From: Hydractinia symbiolongicarpus
Taxonomy: Eukaryota; Cnidaria; Hydrozoa; Anthoathecata; Hydractiniidae
Reading direction: 5' to 3'
DNA length: 60,000 nucleotides
Assembly (NCBI RefSeq): GCF_029227915.1
Contig: NC_079886.1
Coordinates: 6,264,001 to 6,324,000, forward strand
Each line of letters opens with the position of its first letter. The stretch's first letter is position 1. The notes below the pieces were generated by a model. That model ran no database searches. It was given only the letters and a program-made list of their open reading frames with translations, and was not told the DNA's origin. The position numbers and the translations under genes are program-made. Shown in pieces: positions 45,903 through 58,496 of the stretch.

Positions 45903-46474
45903 TGACGTCATTTAGTTAGTAATTATTCCTCTGTAGTTGTATGAAAAAAAAAAGTTCTGGTATTATACATCAACTAGTTGATAAGGCCCGTGGAGAAATC
46001 CACTTAGTCAGAAGGACAATGGAAAATAGGTTGTTTTAGATGTTTTTTGATGACGTCAGCAGTGCAGATACAAAAAAAATTGGTGAAGTTTAGTTTATTC
46101 GTTGCCTGTAATGTTTAAAGGTTAAAACGCTGATCAAAATAATGTGTAGGATCATATGTTCTCGACAAACGCCTAAGGAGATATAACGTTTAAAAACTTC
46201 GCTGACGTCAGCAATGGCCCGTCAAAACCCAAAAATTTTTATTTAGAAATTTCTATACCTGTTGCCTTCATCGTATAGATCTTGAAACGCTGATCAAGAA
46301 AATGTATAGGATCATGTACTTTTGATAAACGGTTGCAGAGATATTGGGGTTTTTTGATGACGTCATCAACCCGTCCATTCCAAAACAAATTCGGGGACCC
46401 AGGTTTGGGAAAATATCCCAAATTGATCCTAGGTGGTCCCTAGTTACCCACGCGGTGAAAAATCATTGACGTCA
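45903..46474. repeat. ~150-bp repeats with TGACGTCA palindromes
   Basis: TGACGTCA occurs at 45903, 46051, 46203, 46358 and 46467, so the first four are spaced 148, 152 and 155 bp. Between them, blocks such as AACGCTGATCAA, TGTAGGATCAT and GGAGATAT recur about 160 bp apart (46131 and 46291). The array is followed by GGTTTGGGAAAATATCCCAAA, a small palindrome. It is an old tandem repeat or transposon array; TGACGTCA is also the CRE core bound by CREB/ATF factors. Confidence 0.8.
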
Positions 46475-49400
46475 GCACCTCGTTTCCAAGTTATTTGGCC
46501 TCAAAATTTTAAGTGCACTGTAACGGCTTCATTAATTTAATATAGGATATTGACGTTAAGTAGTGTTATTGACCTCGCGCCGTAACGTCAGAAATTTAAC
46601 ATATTAGACATGCATTTTTCGGTTACTTCAAAGAAAATTTCGGTAAGATCAAAGAAAAAGGAACATATCCACTTTGCCTGTTACAGACACACGGAACTGG
46701 CGTATTATTATATAGATGCATATGGCATACATTAATTAAATCTCAGATTTTTAAGCATAATACAATTCCAAAATTTTATAATGGTGCTGTGATCTTCAAA
46801 TATGGATATTCAGATATAATATTAACTTATCATGACCAAAAAAAGTTTTTAGAGCAATATAATATTTTGATTTTATTTTATTTAGACTTGAAGAAGATAA
46901 TTATTTTAAAAACGAAATTTAGCTAATATGAAGTAACTTTCAGCTCGGAATTGAGGCACTTAACGAATAGAAATATTTACGAAATTAGATAATTTGTTCT
47001 ACCTTTTGCTAAGGAACTTAGGGGTAAGAATCATTTTTAGTATCGACCTATTTTAATTGAGTTTGGCATAATCAGAAAATTTGGGAAAGGTCTATTGAGG
47101 CGAAACTTATCTTCTTAAAGTTTACGTCCCACTCCCATATAAGTTAATCTTTAAATATTCATAACGTATTAGTATTGAACAAAAAAGTATTCGTTTTGCA
47201 AATACATATTGCAAAAACCAGAATTTAACTTTTAATACTGTGTTTGCCCTTACACTGGTCACTTCACCACTTCACCATATGGTATTGATATCTCGCTAAA
47301 ATATATTTCAGATTTAATCAGGGCTGCATACCCTGCCTTACCCTGGTCACTTCACCTCTGCCATATGGAACTGATATCTCGCTTCAATATATTTCAGATT
47401 TAATCAGGGCTGCACTAGTTATTTCGAAGAGTCGAGATATTAGAAACCTTTTACTTTTACTATTGTTGGTACCAACAAAATTTTTTTTCCTATGAGTCTC
47501 CATTAAGTTTTGCCGACGGGTAACATAATCATATCAAAAATATACTCATGTTTGTCGCCTTGCGTTGGAGCTCATATTCAAAATGGCGAAAGATTTGCAT
47601 GCAAATATCTTGTTCAACCTTCTTTGTTTCATCTTAGCATTTTCTTCAAAGAGGTCAAAAAATTTCCCCATTTAAATAAATCTAACGTTGACTCTAAATT
47701 TTGGTATAATTTAGATTTTGCAATATCAACGAAGTTCGGACCTACTTTTTATTGGCTACTTAGGGTAGCAGTAGGAATGTCTCTGATGGAATATCCCTGA
47801 TGGAATGTCTCATTGGTAATATGGGAATAACATATTACGATGATTTAGATTTTTAAATAATAATGTTACAGGTAAAGGGCTTTTTCATGTAGCCTTAAAG
47901 TCGAAGTTATGTCTTGTTAAGATCTTTGAGGCTTGTAGATTTGTTGTTTCCACGCAGTCAATGTTCGTCGGGATCATTATTGTCGCTGTACAAACCTTCA
48001 ATAGCAATTATGAATTCCTTCGTATTTAGCGTCAATGTTCAAAACTGCATACATTGTATATCGTAATTTTCCACCCCGGAAATTGTTTTGTTTAATGTTA
48101 TAAAAATTAAATAGTTTTTTAATTTTGCGCAAACGTGTCGCTATTTTGGCTATAATTGGATGCAGAAATAATGTAAATTTTCTTTTCGGTATAAAGAAAG
48201 TATTCCTCTCAGACGGTGTCAGCTTTTATAAGAGAAAAAATTATTAAAAAAAATAATCAAAATACCTTGTTCGACCAGAACGTTGCAGTTTTAGAGAAGA
48301 CATGTGGCTTGTTCTCTTTAACTATCAAAAAGGAAAATGAAAAAAACAATAACACAATTCTGTTTTTGTAAAAAAAGAACAAAGTATCTTAAATTAGTTC
48401 TTTTTTAAATTAACTTCGGTAAGAGAGTAGACTACTTTTCTTTTGCAACACAGCAAGACATTTGATAAGGAGGAAATCAACCACCATAAAACCCATCAAA
48501 AGTGGAAATCATTCCAAAGCTTTTGTGTAATAAAGTAGATTCAAAACCTACATCATTGATTTCACTGAAACATAGTTTTAGTCGTATTTTGATGATGATT
48601 AAGGATACGGTAACGCCCTGAGACACATACTCAGTATATTTAAAATATCTCTTCAGCTCGCTATATTAACCCTAACAAATATATATACTCTGAAAGCCAA
48701 ATAAATCTCTATAGTGATGACAAAATATTTCCATAAAAAAATCCAAAAATGGGAGAAAAAAATTATATACAAAAATTCACCCTTCCAGTTTATTTTGTCG
48801 AACACTCCACGCTCTTATTCAGCTCTAAAAAACTTTGTTAAACAACGCGTAGTTCCGAAAATATAGCATATTTTTGTTACAATAGCTGTTTTTGATACTC
48901 TTTAAAAATATCAGGAAAATATGCCAAAGAAAAAAGTGACTAACGTTACGTTACGCAATTTGTATTTGGATATTCAGCAGAATCGTGACTGAGCACTTAG
49001 AACGTGGAATTGCATTTCATTGAGGTATAAAAAAGAGGAACCAGAATTTACCTAGACCTATAGGCTACATCCTAAACATAAAAACATAATTTCGTTAAAG
49101 AAAAGGAGTAAATAAAAAAGGTAACTTAATTAATAGAAATTAGTAATAATTAGCAATAATTAATTTACCAAACAAATAATATTAACTTGTGTTGAAACTT
49201 GTTTAAATCGGTCACCTCTCTAAGATGGACAGTGTAATTTATCCTAGTCGAACGTTTTAAGAAACCTCGCACTCCATTAAGGAGAACTCTTTTTTTATTC
49301 TCCTTAAACATTTTAACTGAAATTAACTTCATGGAACTGCTTTAGTATTTAAAAGAACAGCATTGTTTGATACTTTTTTCATGTTTTTATTTGTTAGTTT

Positions 49401-50399
49401 CAGGAACTCAGTGACATTTCTTCCTGGCAAACGAATTTTTATTTTTTTAGCGACAGACGGCTGAATAATCAGAATTTCAGTAGTGTTGCATAGGCGTGGT
49501 GTTACTTGAGATCATTAAAAACTCGATCACTCATTTAATTACGAGACTACAATTCTTTGCTTATCATGATTGCAAATAAAATTAATTGTCGTTAATTGAT
49601 GAAAGTTTAATCTTATATATTAATTCCCTTGCGTGACTAAAACTGTGAGTCCACGACACGGAAATCACGGGTTACTTTCTTATGACGTGGCTGTACGCTA
49701 AAATTTAACTAAAAAGATTAGGAATGTACTTCATAGAAATCGCACATAAGGTGTAAATATATAACCCGCTGCTAATAACGATATAAATATATATACCCTT
49801 ATGCCAAAAAACTCTATGTTAGCACATATATATAGGTATCGCTACATATGAAACGGTATTAGATATTCACAAAGCATACGCACTGTTAAATGAAGCTCCC
49901 AGCATAAAACGGAAATTGTGTTTACGAAAAAGATGGCTGTTCTTTTTGAGTATTCTCTACTCTTTCATTCAAAATAAATCTTTAAAAAAACATTTGAAGA
50001 AGAGCATGGTTTTATAAATTAATCATAGCAAGGTTCTGTAAGGTTTTTTCATGTTTTATTTTCAGTTTCGATTATATTATTGTTGCCAGACATGTTTTAT
50101 AGCTAGCATCATAAAAAGCCAACCACCACCAACAACTGGCTAGCTAGCTAGGAATATATATATATATGTAGCCATGTTCTTTATACCTAGCTAAGTCTCC
50201 AGTGACTAGCTATTAGCTGCTGTAGCTAGCTAATGCTAGCTTTAAACTAAAGATTCCCAGTATATATATTCCCACAAAACACATCAAACGTTATTAACCC
50301 TGAAAATTTTAAACATTTTCCTTGGTTTTTTTTGGTTTGCGAAGTTCTTTTCCTCCAAATATTCTGAAAATAAAGTTTAGAAATTACTTATTTTTAAAA
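46475..50399. other. Intergenic with a small tandem duplication
   Basis: No supported gene. A 96-codon frame at 47510-47800 lacks an ATG start and any domain. AGCTAGCT-type runs occur at 50140-50240. Confidence 0.5.
47253..47416 (+). repeat. 86-bp tandem duplication, two units
   Basis: CTGGTCACTTCACC, CATATGG, TGATATCTCGCT and CAGATTTAATCAGGGCTGCA occur in both units (the last block at 47309 and 47395). Confidence 0.85.
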
Positions 50400-52000
50400 T
50401 GTAAATTTAATTTGTTTCAAATTGTGGGCAAGAACCTTAATCAGCATGCTAAAAGAACTGACTTTTCTTAATTTAAAATTACTAAACACAACCATTTTCT
50501 TACATTTAGTGTAAACTTTTGTGTGTATGGCTTATATTTAATACACCAAAAGAGCTACTTTGTTGATTTCAATTTTATACTCTTTGTAAGCTATATTTTT
50601 CTTCTTTTTGACATTTCTGTTTTACCACTCAATTTTTACATTTTATAAGTTATTTGGAACAGAATGGTATGAAATAGACCAAATACCTGATCTTAGTTGT
50701 TTTTAATTTACAGGCTGTCTGTGAAACTTAAGGGGAACATTTGGTGGAAGACAATGGCATGACATATACTGATAGAACTGATTTTTGTTGTGTTAGATGT
50801 TAAATCTGAACCTTTTTGACATTTTATGTTAATTTTGCGAGGAAGGACCATATATATATACACAGAAGAAGAATTCGATTTTACACCTTGCAAGCTTTGT
50901 TTTTCTATATTTTGTATAAATTCTTACTGGGGAGGACTCCGTGCAATATATCAAAATGACTGATCCTTCTCGATTTAAATTTGATGTGTTCTAAATCGTA
51001 TATAGTTTTGGAAATTTTGTGTAAGATTTAATGGGTAAGGGCTAGATGCAATATGTCAAAAAACTTTTTTTGTTGAATCAGAAGCACTCCCTATAACCAT
51101 TCTTTTTTTTTACAGTTTGGGAAGCTTTTGTGAGGAAAGAGTGTATGCAATATTATCGAAATAACTGATTTTTGTTGCAAACTGTTTTTCTTTGGCATTT
51201 TGGAATAAAATATTGTTTTAGAGGGCATATGCAGTAGATATATGTACTGAAATAGTTAAATTTTGCAAACTTTAATTTTGTCGTTACCTCTCATTTTTTA
51301 CATTTGGATTAAACTTTTGTGGGAGACCGTTGGTATGCGAAGGACCAAAATAAGAGATTTTAGTATTATTTAGAATTTGTATTTTGTGTTGCAAAATTGG
51401 TGCAAAAATTGACATAAAATGAACTTATATACAGATTGATTGCTGTTGTTTAACATGACTCATTATGACTTATATATATATTTTATGAAAATTTGTGACA
51501 GAATACTATGTGAGATTTGAAATTTTGTTTACTTTATTGATGGTAAAACAGCATGCAAATTGCTAAAAGGACTTTATTAATTTTAGATTTAAACACTGTT
51601 ATTTTGTTGGCATTTTGTCTAAAGTTTGGTGAGGAAGGACTGTATGCAATATATCAAATAATGTTTTATTGCATTATAATTTGTCCTTGCAAATCCCTTT
51701 TTTTACACCTTAGATAAAAAATTCTGTCAGAGGCACAGTTTATTGTTTATTTTTCACATTGTGTGTCAACCTTTGGCAGGGTTTGCAATGAACTAACTGA
51801 TTTTACCATATACAATGAGAGAGATTTGTGTTTGACATTGATCAGCTTTTTTGTATATATGTGGCGTTTTGAGTGATTTAAATTTTATGGGTGAGATGTA
51901 TGTTGAAATGCTTTTGGAAACTTCTTTCCGAATAATTTTCGCATTTGTCAGATGGTCAGAGCAAGTAATTTTAGTAGATTTAGATTTTAAATGTCACATA
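50400..52000 (+). repeat. Eroded ~95-bp tandem array
   Basis: A core like GAGGAAGGACTGTATGCAAT, then ATATCAAA and often ACTGATTTTTGTTG, recurs in degraded form near 50754, 50838, 50930, 51030, 51133, 51220, 51325 and 51632, with weaker versions between and outside. Spacing is mostly 84-105 bp. T-rich linkers separate the cores. There are perhaps 13-16 units. No single unit is well conserved, so the array is old. Confidence 0.6.
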
Positions 52001-52484
52001 AATACTGCAGTTGTTGAAAACCTTTAATTTTTTTGGTCATTTATATAATAATGCAGATGTAAGATGCGCACTGCTGTATTGTTTGTTTTTTGATGGACGC
52101 ATATCTGCTACATAAATTAAATGGAATACAGTGGATTCTTCCACGGGAAACAGCTAGTTTGTAATTAATAACCCTATTCTAACAAGGAATCTTTAAAAAA
52201 CGTGACGAAGTCAGTAAGTGTCATGAAAAAGCAGTGAGGGTAGAATTCGAACAAAAACTGACGGAAATTTTGAAACCAATAAAATTGCAAGATCAGACAA
52301 CTTTCTCTTTTTTGTATATGGGTCGAAAATTTACTAAATGTTAAGGTACTACTCTTGGGTGTTGTGGTGTAGGCTTCAGGAAGTAAGAAACTCGTTTTTG
52401 TAGTAACTGTATTTTATACAGACCTCTTCTGAAATAACATATGCATAATTTTTTTTTCTACAGAATTTGTAGCTATGCCAGAAA

Positions 52485-52727
52485 ATGCAGCCCGATCCTA
52501 CTAAAAAAACTCCATCATTAGTTCGAACTGGCCAGGGGTCCCGGTGTCGAAATACCGGGTTAATCCACAGTAACTGTGTTATCCGGTGTTCAACACCCAA
52601 TGGAATGATTAATAAAACTCGCAAATCAGGCAAACCGGTTAAGTGCACGCATGTAGTCTGTCATAAATCCAGTAAAGCACACACAACGTTATGGTGTTTC
52701 AGGTGTAATATATTTTTCAACAAATAA
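52485..52727 (+). CDS. Cys-rich 80-aa ORF, possible transposase tail
   Basis: ATG at 52485, TAA at 52725-52727. G+C is clearly higher than the flanks. Cysteines sit at residues 21, 31, 35, 54, 59, 71 and 74, the last four as C-x4-C-x11-C-x2-C inside a Lys/His-rich segment with WCFRC. This recalls the C-terminal cysteine-rich domain of piggyBac-type transposases or another small zinc-binding module. The spacing is not canonical, so this is inference. An in-frame stop lies just upstream (52470-52472) and a pyrimidine-rich acceptor ends at 52463, so the ATG could be first in a spliced message. No upstream transposase core is visible. Confidence 0.35.
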   Translation: MQPDPTKKTPSLVRTGQGSRCRNTGLIHSNCVIRCSTPNGMINKTRKSGKPVKCTHVVCHKSSKAHTTLWCFRCNIFFNK

Positions 52728-55102
52728 CTTTCCCACGACCTTAGCTGACGTAAAAAACACAGTGTACAGCCAGTTGTTACGGTGAAAGTTCAAAAATCAA
52801 TGTTACTTCAAGCTTAGCGCTTAGTATAGGTTTATCGTAACTTCTATCAAATAAAGACACCGGAAACAGTCAGTCCATCGTCAACACTGCGCTTAGTACA
52901 GGTATACCGCACGCCGTATAAACGTAATACCCCGTTGTTACCCTATTGAGCTAAAACAGTCACCCAGCAACAATATTTTGTGGAAAAGTTTTTTTAACGG
53001 TGTACAACCACAGTTTTCAAACTAATTTTAGCCCGTGAAAGAAAAACAAAGTTGTTTCTTTTCTTGCGGGAAAAGTTCCAAAAAATTATTCGTGACATTG
53101 TACAGGCAAACCATGTTACATATTTTCCAAAAAAAACTTTATTGCAAAAAAACTTTATTGCATCTCCGACACAGGAAACAGGCCGTTGTTACCCTGTACA
53201 GCTAAAACAACCAATCGTCAGTTTTATTTTGTAGAATAAGCTTTCATGACAGTAATGAAAATGACAGCATTTGGCATAAGAATTATTGATTAAGAATTTT
53301 GATGTAGGCAAACTGCATAGGACTATTTTACTTCCTGGTCACATGTAAATAAGCAGCTAGCTAGATAGCCACAAACCAAACATAAGATAAATAATTTTAG
53401 CTAGAATATCAAACTGGATAAAACAAACTTCAGAGGAATAGCAATAGCTAAGCTAGCTCAAAATCAAGGTTTCTAGTTAAAATCTTAAAATTCGTTTGTT
53501 TAAGATCTATACATGGCTAGAAAACGTGACAATATTTTTTATCAAAACATATAAAAAAGGTTAAAAAACGACCTACCAACCTTCAAACTGGAACTTTATT
53601 GCACTTACAACGGAACGTGTCACAAACCGCAGGTTTATAATTAAAATGTTGAAGTCAAATTTCACGTTTTTTAAATTTTCATTATCATTCTTGATGACGT
53701 TTTATGTTTTGAAAAATGTTAACCATAAACATTCTTTTTAATTACTGAATAAAAAACAAATGCTAAGATATGACAAAATGAAAAAGTTTTTTTAATGGCT
53801 TAGCGACATGGCGTGACAGAGAAACAGACATACAGACGTATATACAGGTATTAAAACATAGATGTCACTTAGCAATAGCTATAATCACGGAAAAAGACAC
53901 GAGACATGGGTGATTTATTTTCTTATACGAACAGAAGTTTCTTCGGTAGGCAAGATTAATTTATGTCAATTCGTCATAATTCACATCTTACCGCAAATGA
54001 AATGAATTTAAATAAACAAATCAAACGATTAAAACAAATGCAAATAATAAGAATATGGATTCTTGTAATGGGAACTTACGGTAGAACTAATGTAAATAAA
54101 ACGTATCAAAATTTTAATTAGCATGAGTATCATTCTGATTTACTGGAAAAAAAAACCTTATAGGGTTATAACTCATATATCGTAAGATTATTAACAATTT
54201 TTTCCGTCTTCAGACATATCGAATTACGTTTGCTTTCTTTTGTTAGAATAGCAGCTGAAAGAACTATTTCCCTTACTAATTTCCTATGATGTAACATAGT
54301 TTTACCTAAAGCAAGTCGAATATCTTTATCAAGAATTAGCAACCCCTTTACTTAACAGGGAGATATATCCCATTGAAAAGCATTTTTGCACGAAAAATAA
54401 TAACAAAACCATAATCTTCTTCTTGAAACAAATTAAATTTAATAAACTAATTGCATTGTCCTACTGCATGCTTCCTGTCCACCCATTTTTCCTTCCGATT
54501 TTCGGAGCACCATGTCCAGGAAGTTCTTATTACTTTCTAATCTAAATCCGCATCCTTCTCGCCCTTTTCTAAACATCAGCTGTTTCAATAGATATCCCTC
54601 CTGAGTCGGTTTATAACGCAATCTAGGTTTAGCTAGACATACAATTCTTTAATTGTTGTAGGGGGTGCATAAAGAGTATTTTAGTGTTAAAACTTGCAAA
54701 AGTGTACAAACCTAGACAAAACAAGCTAGCGAAAATACATAATGTTTCTGCGTATTAAGTAATCCAGCATAGTTTAAATAATTCTCTTTTTGGTGCCACC
54801 AAAAATACCTTTTCACGTCATCAAACATTCGATCTGAACTGATCATTGCACAACATTTAAAAATAACACGAGCACGCATTCTAAATAACTAAAATAAATT
54901 AGATTGCAGAGACACTACATGAGGTAAAGAAAAACAAAAATAAAAAAATTAAAAAAATGAATATCTTAATTGAATAGGTATCCAAGAGTTACGAGTAATG
55001 GAAACCAGGGTCTATTAATAAGCACAAACAGGTAAAAGAAACGTCATTATAAAAAAACGGCAATTAAATTGTCATAATTAGCCAATTTTGTGTATAAGGA
55101 AC
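52728..55102. other. Intergenic, short repeated words only
   Basis: CCGTTGTTACCCT then AGCTAAAACA occurs near 52930-52960 and again near 53180-53205, and GCGCTTAGTA occurs twice near 52815-52900, so a decayed repeat lies here. AGCTAGCT runs occur near 53355. Otherwise nothing is recognised up to the ETS-B promoter. Confidence 0.5.
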
Positions 55103-55115
55103 TATATATAAATAG
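55103..55115 (+). promoter_or_regulatory. TATA box of ETS-B
   Basis: TATATATAAATAG lies about 120 bp before the ETS-B ATG, which would place transcription start near 55135-55140 and give a 5' leader of about 95 nt. No splice acceptor close to the ATG is needed, unlike ETS-A. Confidence 0.55.
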
Positions 55116-55232
55116 AGAATAAGTCTACATTTAAGTCATTAAAACAAGACAAGTCACAGAATAAGCCACAAAGCTAAATAGCAAAGTAAAACTTCTGAAA
55201 AACAAAATCCAATTCTGATAATAAAGTTAGTG

Positions 55233-56451
55233 ATGGATTCTTTAATCTATGTCTGCAGATCAAGTCTTTGGAAATTTTTATTTGACTTACTTGAGAAGGA
55301 CAATACCAGTCACATTGTGACCTGGACGAATAGAGAATCTTATGAATTTCGAGTTATCAATACTGAAGAATTGGCAAAGACATGGGGAAGATTAAAGGGA
55401 CGAAACAATATGACATATGCTAAATTTTCCCGAGCGCTCAGATACTATTACGGCAAAGGTGTTGTAGAAAAGGTGTGTTCAATTACCTGTTTATTCTTTT
55501 GCTTATAAAAATCTGATTTTAATGAAGCGAATCATACTATAGTTCCTCTTTTGCAATGCAGTAATAATATAGTTTATGTAGTCAGTGCACTGAATACAGA
55601 TATATCAGATTAAATGGGGAAAAAATTTCTTTTAAAGTTTAACAAAATGCAATTATTGTTGAAGGTGTAATTTTCTTAATTTTTCTGTTTAGGTTCCTAA
55701 AAAGAGGTTTACCTATCAGTTTGTTGTTTCCGATAAAACAAGTCACGTGTTGTACCAGGAAAAAGATAGAGTTCTAACTAGAAGACGATCAGCTGTCATT
55801 ACTGAGGCTACTATAAATACAGTGTCTAACAACAGCTGCGATTTCACTTCATCTTTTCTTGATTATCAGAACGCAAATTATAACGAGAGTTTATTTCTAT
55901 CATCCGAATTGATATTATCCAGATCACTTGGGCAGGATGGTCCATTCAATGCGCCATATCAAACACAATATGCAGAAAGTGCTTCACCGGGATTAATAGA
56001 GGACAATTACACGCGTGCTTTTAAACCCGAATTTGAAAACAACTTTGGACCTAATTTTCCTGAAGATATAATGCATTGTGCAAGTTCATACTCAAACACA
56101 GAAGATTACGGTACAGAAGAGATCAATGCAAATTGTCAATTCCCATTAAATAGTACCGATAACTTCGCTACTCTGCCAGCTACAATGGCAAATCAATATA
56201 ATGATGTTTATTGTAGTCCTACTTCAAATCAATGCAGATTTACCTCCTCCATAAACATTTTCCCAGAAACAAGTGAAACATGCAGGAATAACACTCTAGA
56301 TTTAATTTATTCCCCCAGAATTGAAAACTTATATGACAATTGGACAAATTGCCAAACGGAAGGAAACTTTAATAATCCGCAACTTTTAAAGTCAAGTTTA
56401 AATGGGTATATACAAAATGTACATAACTTGACTTATCAAAACAATTATTAA
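55233..56451 (+). CDS. ETS-domain transcription factor (ETS-B), two coding exons
   Basis: Paralogue of ETS-A with the same plan: exon 55233-55472 (80 codons), a 220-bp phase-0 intron from GTGTGTTC to TTCTGTTTAG, then 55693-56451 ending TAA; 332 aa. The ETS domain is at residues about 10-92, with Trp 13, 31 and 51 and the helix FSRALRYYY. It shares Ala63 and Phe65 with ETS-A, and differs in the domain C-terminal half mainly by Asn58 and Gly74. After the domain, RRRSA (110-114) and VSN (124-126) match ETS-A; the remaining tail is Asn/Tyr/Ser-rich and does not align. ATG 55233 is chosen because it gives an exon of exactly the ETS-A length. The product is expected to be a nuclear GGAA-binding regulator, ELF/ESE-like by inference. 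Confidence 0.93.
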
Positions 56452-56497
56452 TTTCTATTAAATATGTATATAAAATGTGTTGCCAAATATGTAATTT

Positions 56498-56503
56498 AAT
56501 AAA
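56498..56503 (+). terminator. Polyadenylation signal of ETS-B
   Basis: AATAAA lies 47 bp after the stop codon. A second AATAAA is at 56646-56651. Either could serve; the first would give a very short 3' UTR. Confidence 0.5.
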
Positions 56504-56651
56504 ATAGACACAGCATCGAGTAATGTAAACTTTGTGTTGTGATTTTAACGACATTCCATGTTTAATTTTAGCCATTGTACATCTATAAATTGAATGCTAT
56601 ACATTCAAAATAATATTTTTAGATTGTACGTGACTATGTGAAGAAATAAAT

Positions 56652-58209
56652 GTTCTTTTTCTGCACCTGACAACACTGTACTTAACTTTTAATGACCTTA
56701 TTAGGGAATGCCAAGGAACAAGGAATGCGTGGGAAATCTATAATAATTAAAAAGCAAAATAATTTACTATCATTGCATGCTGCTTTAGTTAGATGATACC
56801 CTGTGATACCCTAAGCATTTTGTAATTGAAGACTTTGAGGTCAGAAAATATTGACTTCTAAGGGAAGTTTCTTAATATTAAAGGAGTCATTGCATTTCAC
56901 TTTTTTGATCTATGTGAGAAACGGTTAGACAAATTTCTAAAAAAATTGTTTTGTGTATCGACGGGTCATTGCTGATATCGTCTTATGTTTAAAGAGTGTT
57001 CCCAATAGTTCCCTTCCTTTTATTATCTATCATATCCTATTTTGTTTTTAGCTATCCAGACAACAATAGTCACTGCACGGATACACGCAAATTTTCAAAA
57101 CCTACAAAATATCAACATATTTCTAGTTTTATAGTTCCTAAAAATGTCCACATACTTGTTCTAATTTGAGTGGAATGTCAATTATTTCCGTAATTTAAAA
57201 TGTCAATTTTTGTGCATCTTGTAATTATTACATTTTTTCCTGCTTAAATTAGTACCAAACCCACAGAATGAAATTAATATTAGTGTAATCACCGCTATCT
57301 CCAACTTTCGGAAAACACCCCTCTTGTAATTGTTATTACAGAGAAAATCATATTCCAATTAAAAAAAACTTACAAAACATAACTAGAAAACAACAAATTT
57401 GTTTTGATAGATGTATATAATAAGCCGATGAGCCAAAACTTGCGCTTGCATTAACGTTTATCAATAAAACGACAGAAGAAGGTAAAAAGCCTTATCGCCA
57501 ACTTTTTGGTTGGGTGTCAACGAAATAATAGTTATTGAATATTGCTATCCACAACGACTTATGAGAACAATTAATTGTTCATCCCCGATTAGTCGTTCTC
57601 ACACATACAAATCTCTTTTAATTTCCCCCTTTCTAAGTTTCTCTTATGCTTAATATATTTTTATACAAAGGAAGATGCTCACGCCACCAGATAATAAAAA
57701 CAAACAAAAATTAGAAGAAATATTTGCTATTAATCCTTGTTTACTATTAAAACTATAAAGAAAGTTTTGTTTATGAAGTATATGTAAAAATCTTGCGAAC
57801 CAGTGGCTCGGTTAAGGCATACCGTTCAATCTAAAAATTGCCCCACATGCATGTTTTTGCTGATTGTATAATTTTCGCGGTTTAATACCATTAGTACTTG
57901 TTTACATTTATTAAGCTTAAAGTAGCCTTTGAACGATTTTAAACTTAATAAACTGCACTAAAATTTCGTCGTGCGAACACGGAGTCTTACATCACGGGGT
58001 TGCATATTCACACGAACACACACCAATGAATTTGAACACAGACGCAATAACTCTTTATGTGGAAGAAGTGTCTGAGGATGTCTGTTCAATCAATTTTAAC
58101 TTAATCTAAAGAGATAGGTGAAAAACATGTCTTCGAGAGCGCTTTTTATGGCAAATAACAAATTTAAAAATGAGAGTGATATTATTCTAATGGAATTTGA
58201 TTATACTAA
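56652..58209. other. Intergenic, nothing recognised
   Basis: AT-rich sequence downstream of ETS-B with no supported frame or repeat. Confidence 0.5.
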
Positions 58210-58496
58210 ATGGAACAGTTTTCAGTAGTGAGAGAAGTATTTAAAAAAAGTTTTTTAAAAAAAAGCTATAGAAATTATGTGACAATGCTATCTCAACATT
58301 ATTATAAGAATAACAATAGTTTTATGGACACCCTATTAGCATTTGCGGTTCTGAGTTCATTTATTACAAGTTATCATCATTTATGCCTGAGGTAAGCAAC
58401 AATATTAATAAACAAGATAAAAAACTAGGTTATCTTCATATTTTTTTCCTTATTTTCAGCCAACACCTGGAAAATAATAGTGAAACTATTTCATGA
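58210..58496 (+). CDS. Possible two-exon small protein gene, unidentified
   Basis: ATG at 58210 opens 60 codons plus two bases, ending CTGAG before a near-ideal donor GTAAGC at 58392. A 68-bp intron ends in TTTTTTTCCTTATTTTCAG at 58459. The frame resumes and closes with TGA at 58494-58496, giving about 72 residues. The product has a Lys-rich N-terminal half and a hydrophobic stretch around residues 38-55 that could span a membrane. No family is recognised. Both splice sites are strong for such a short intron, but the sequence is AT-rich and no promoter or polyadenylation signal was tied to it. Confidence 0.3.

Noticed and set aside
47510-47800. 96-codon plus-strand ORF
   Set aside because: It opens with TTG, has no plausible acceptor directly before it, and shows no family resemblance.
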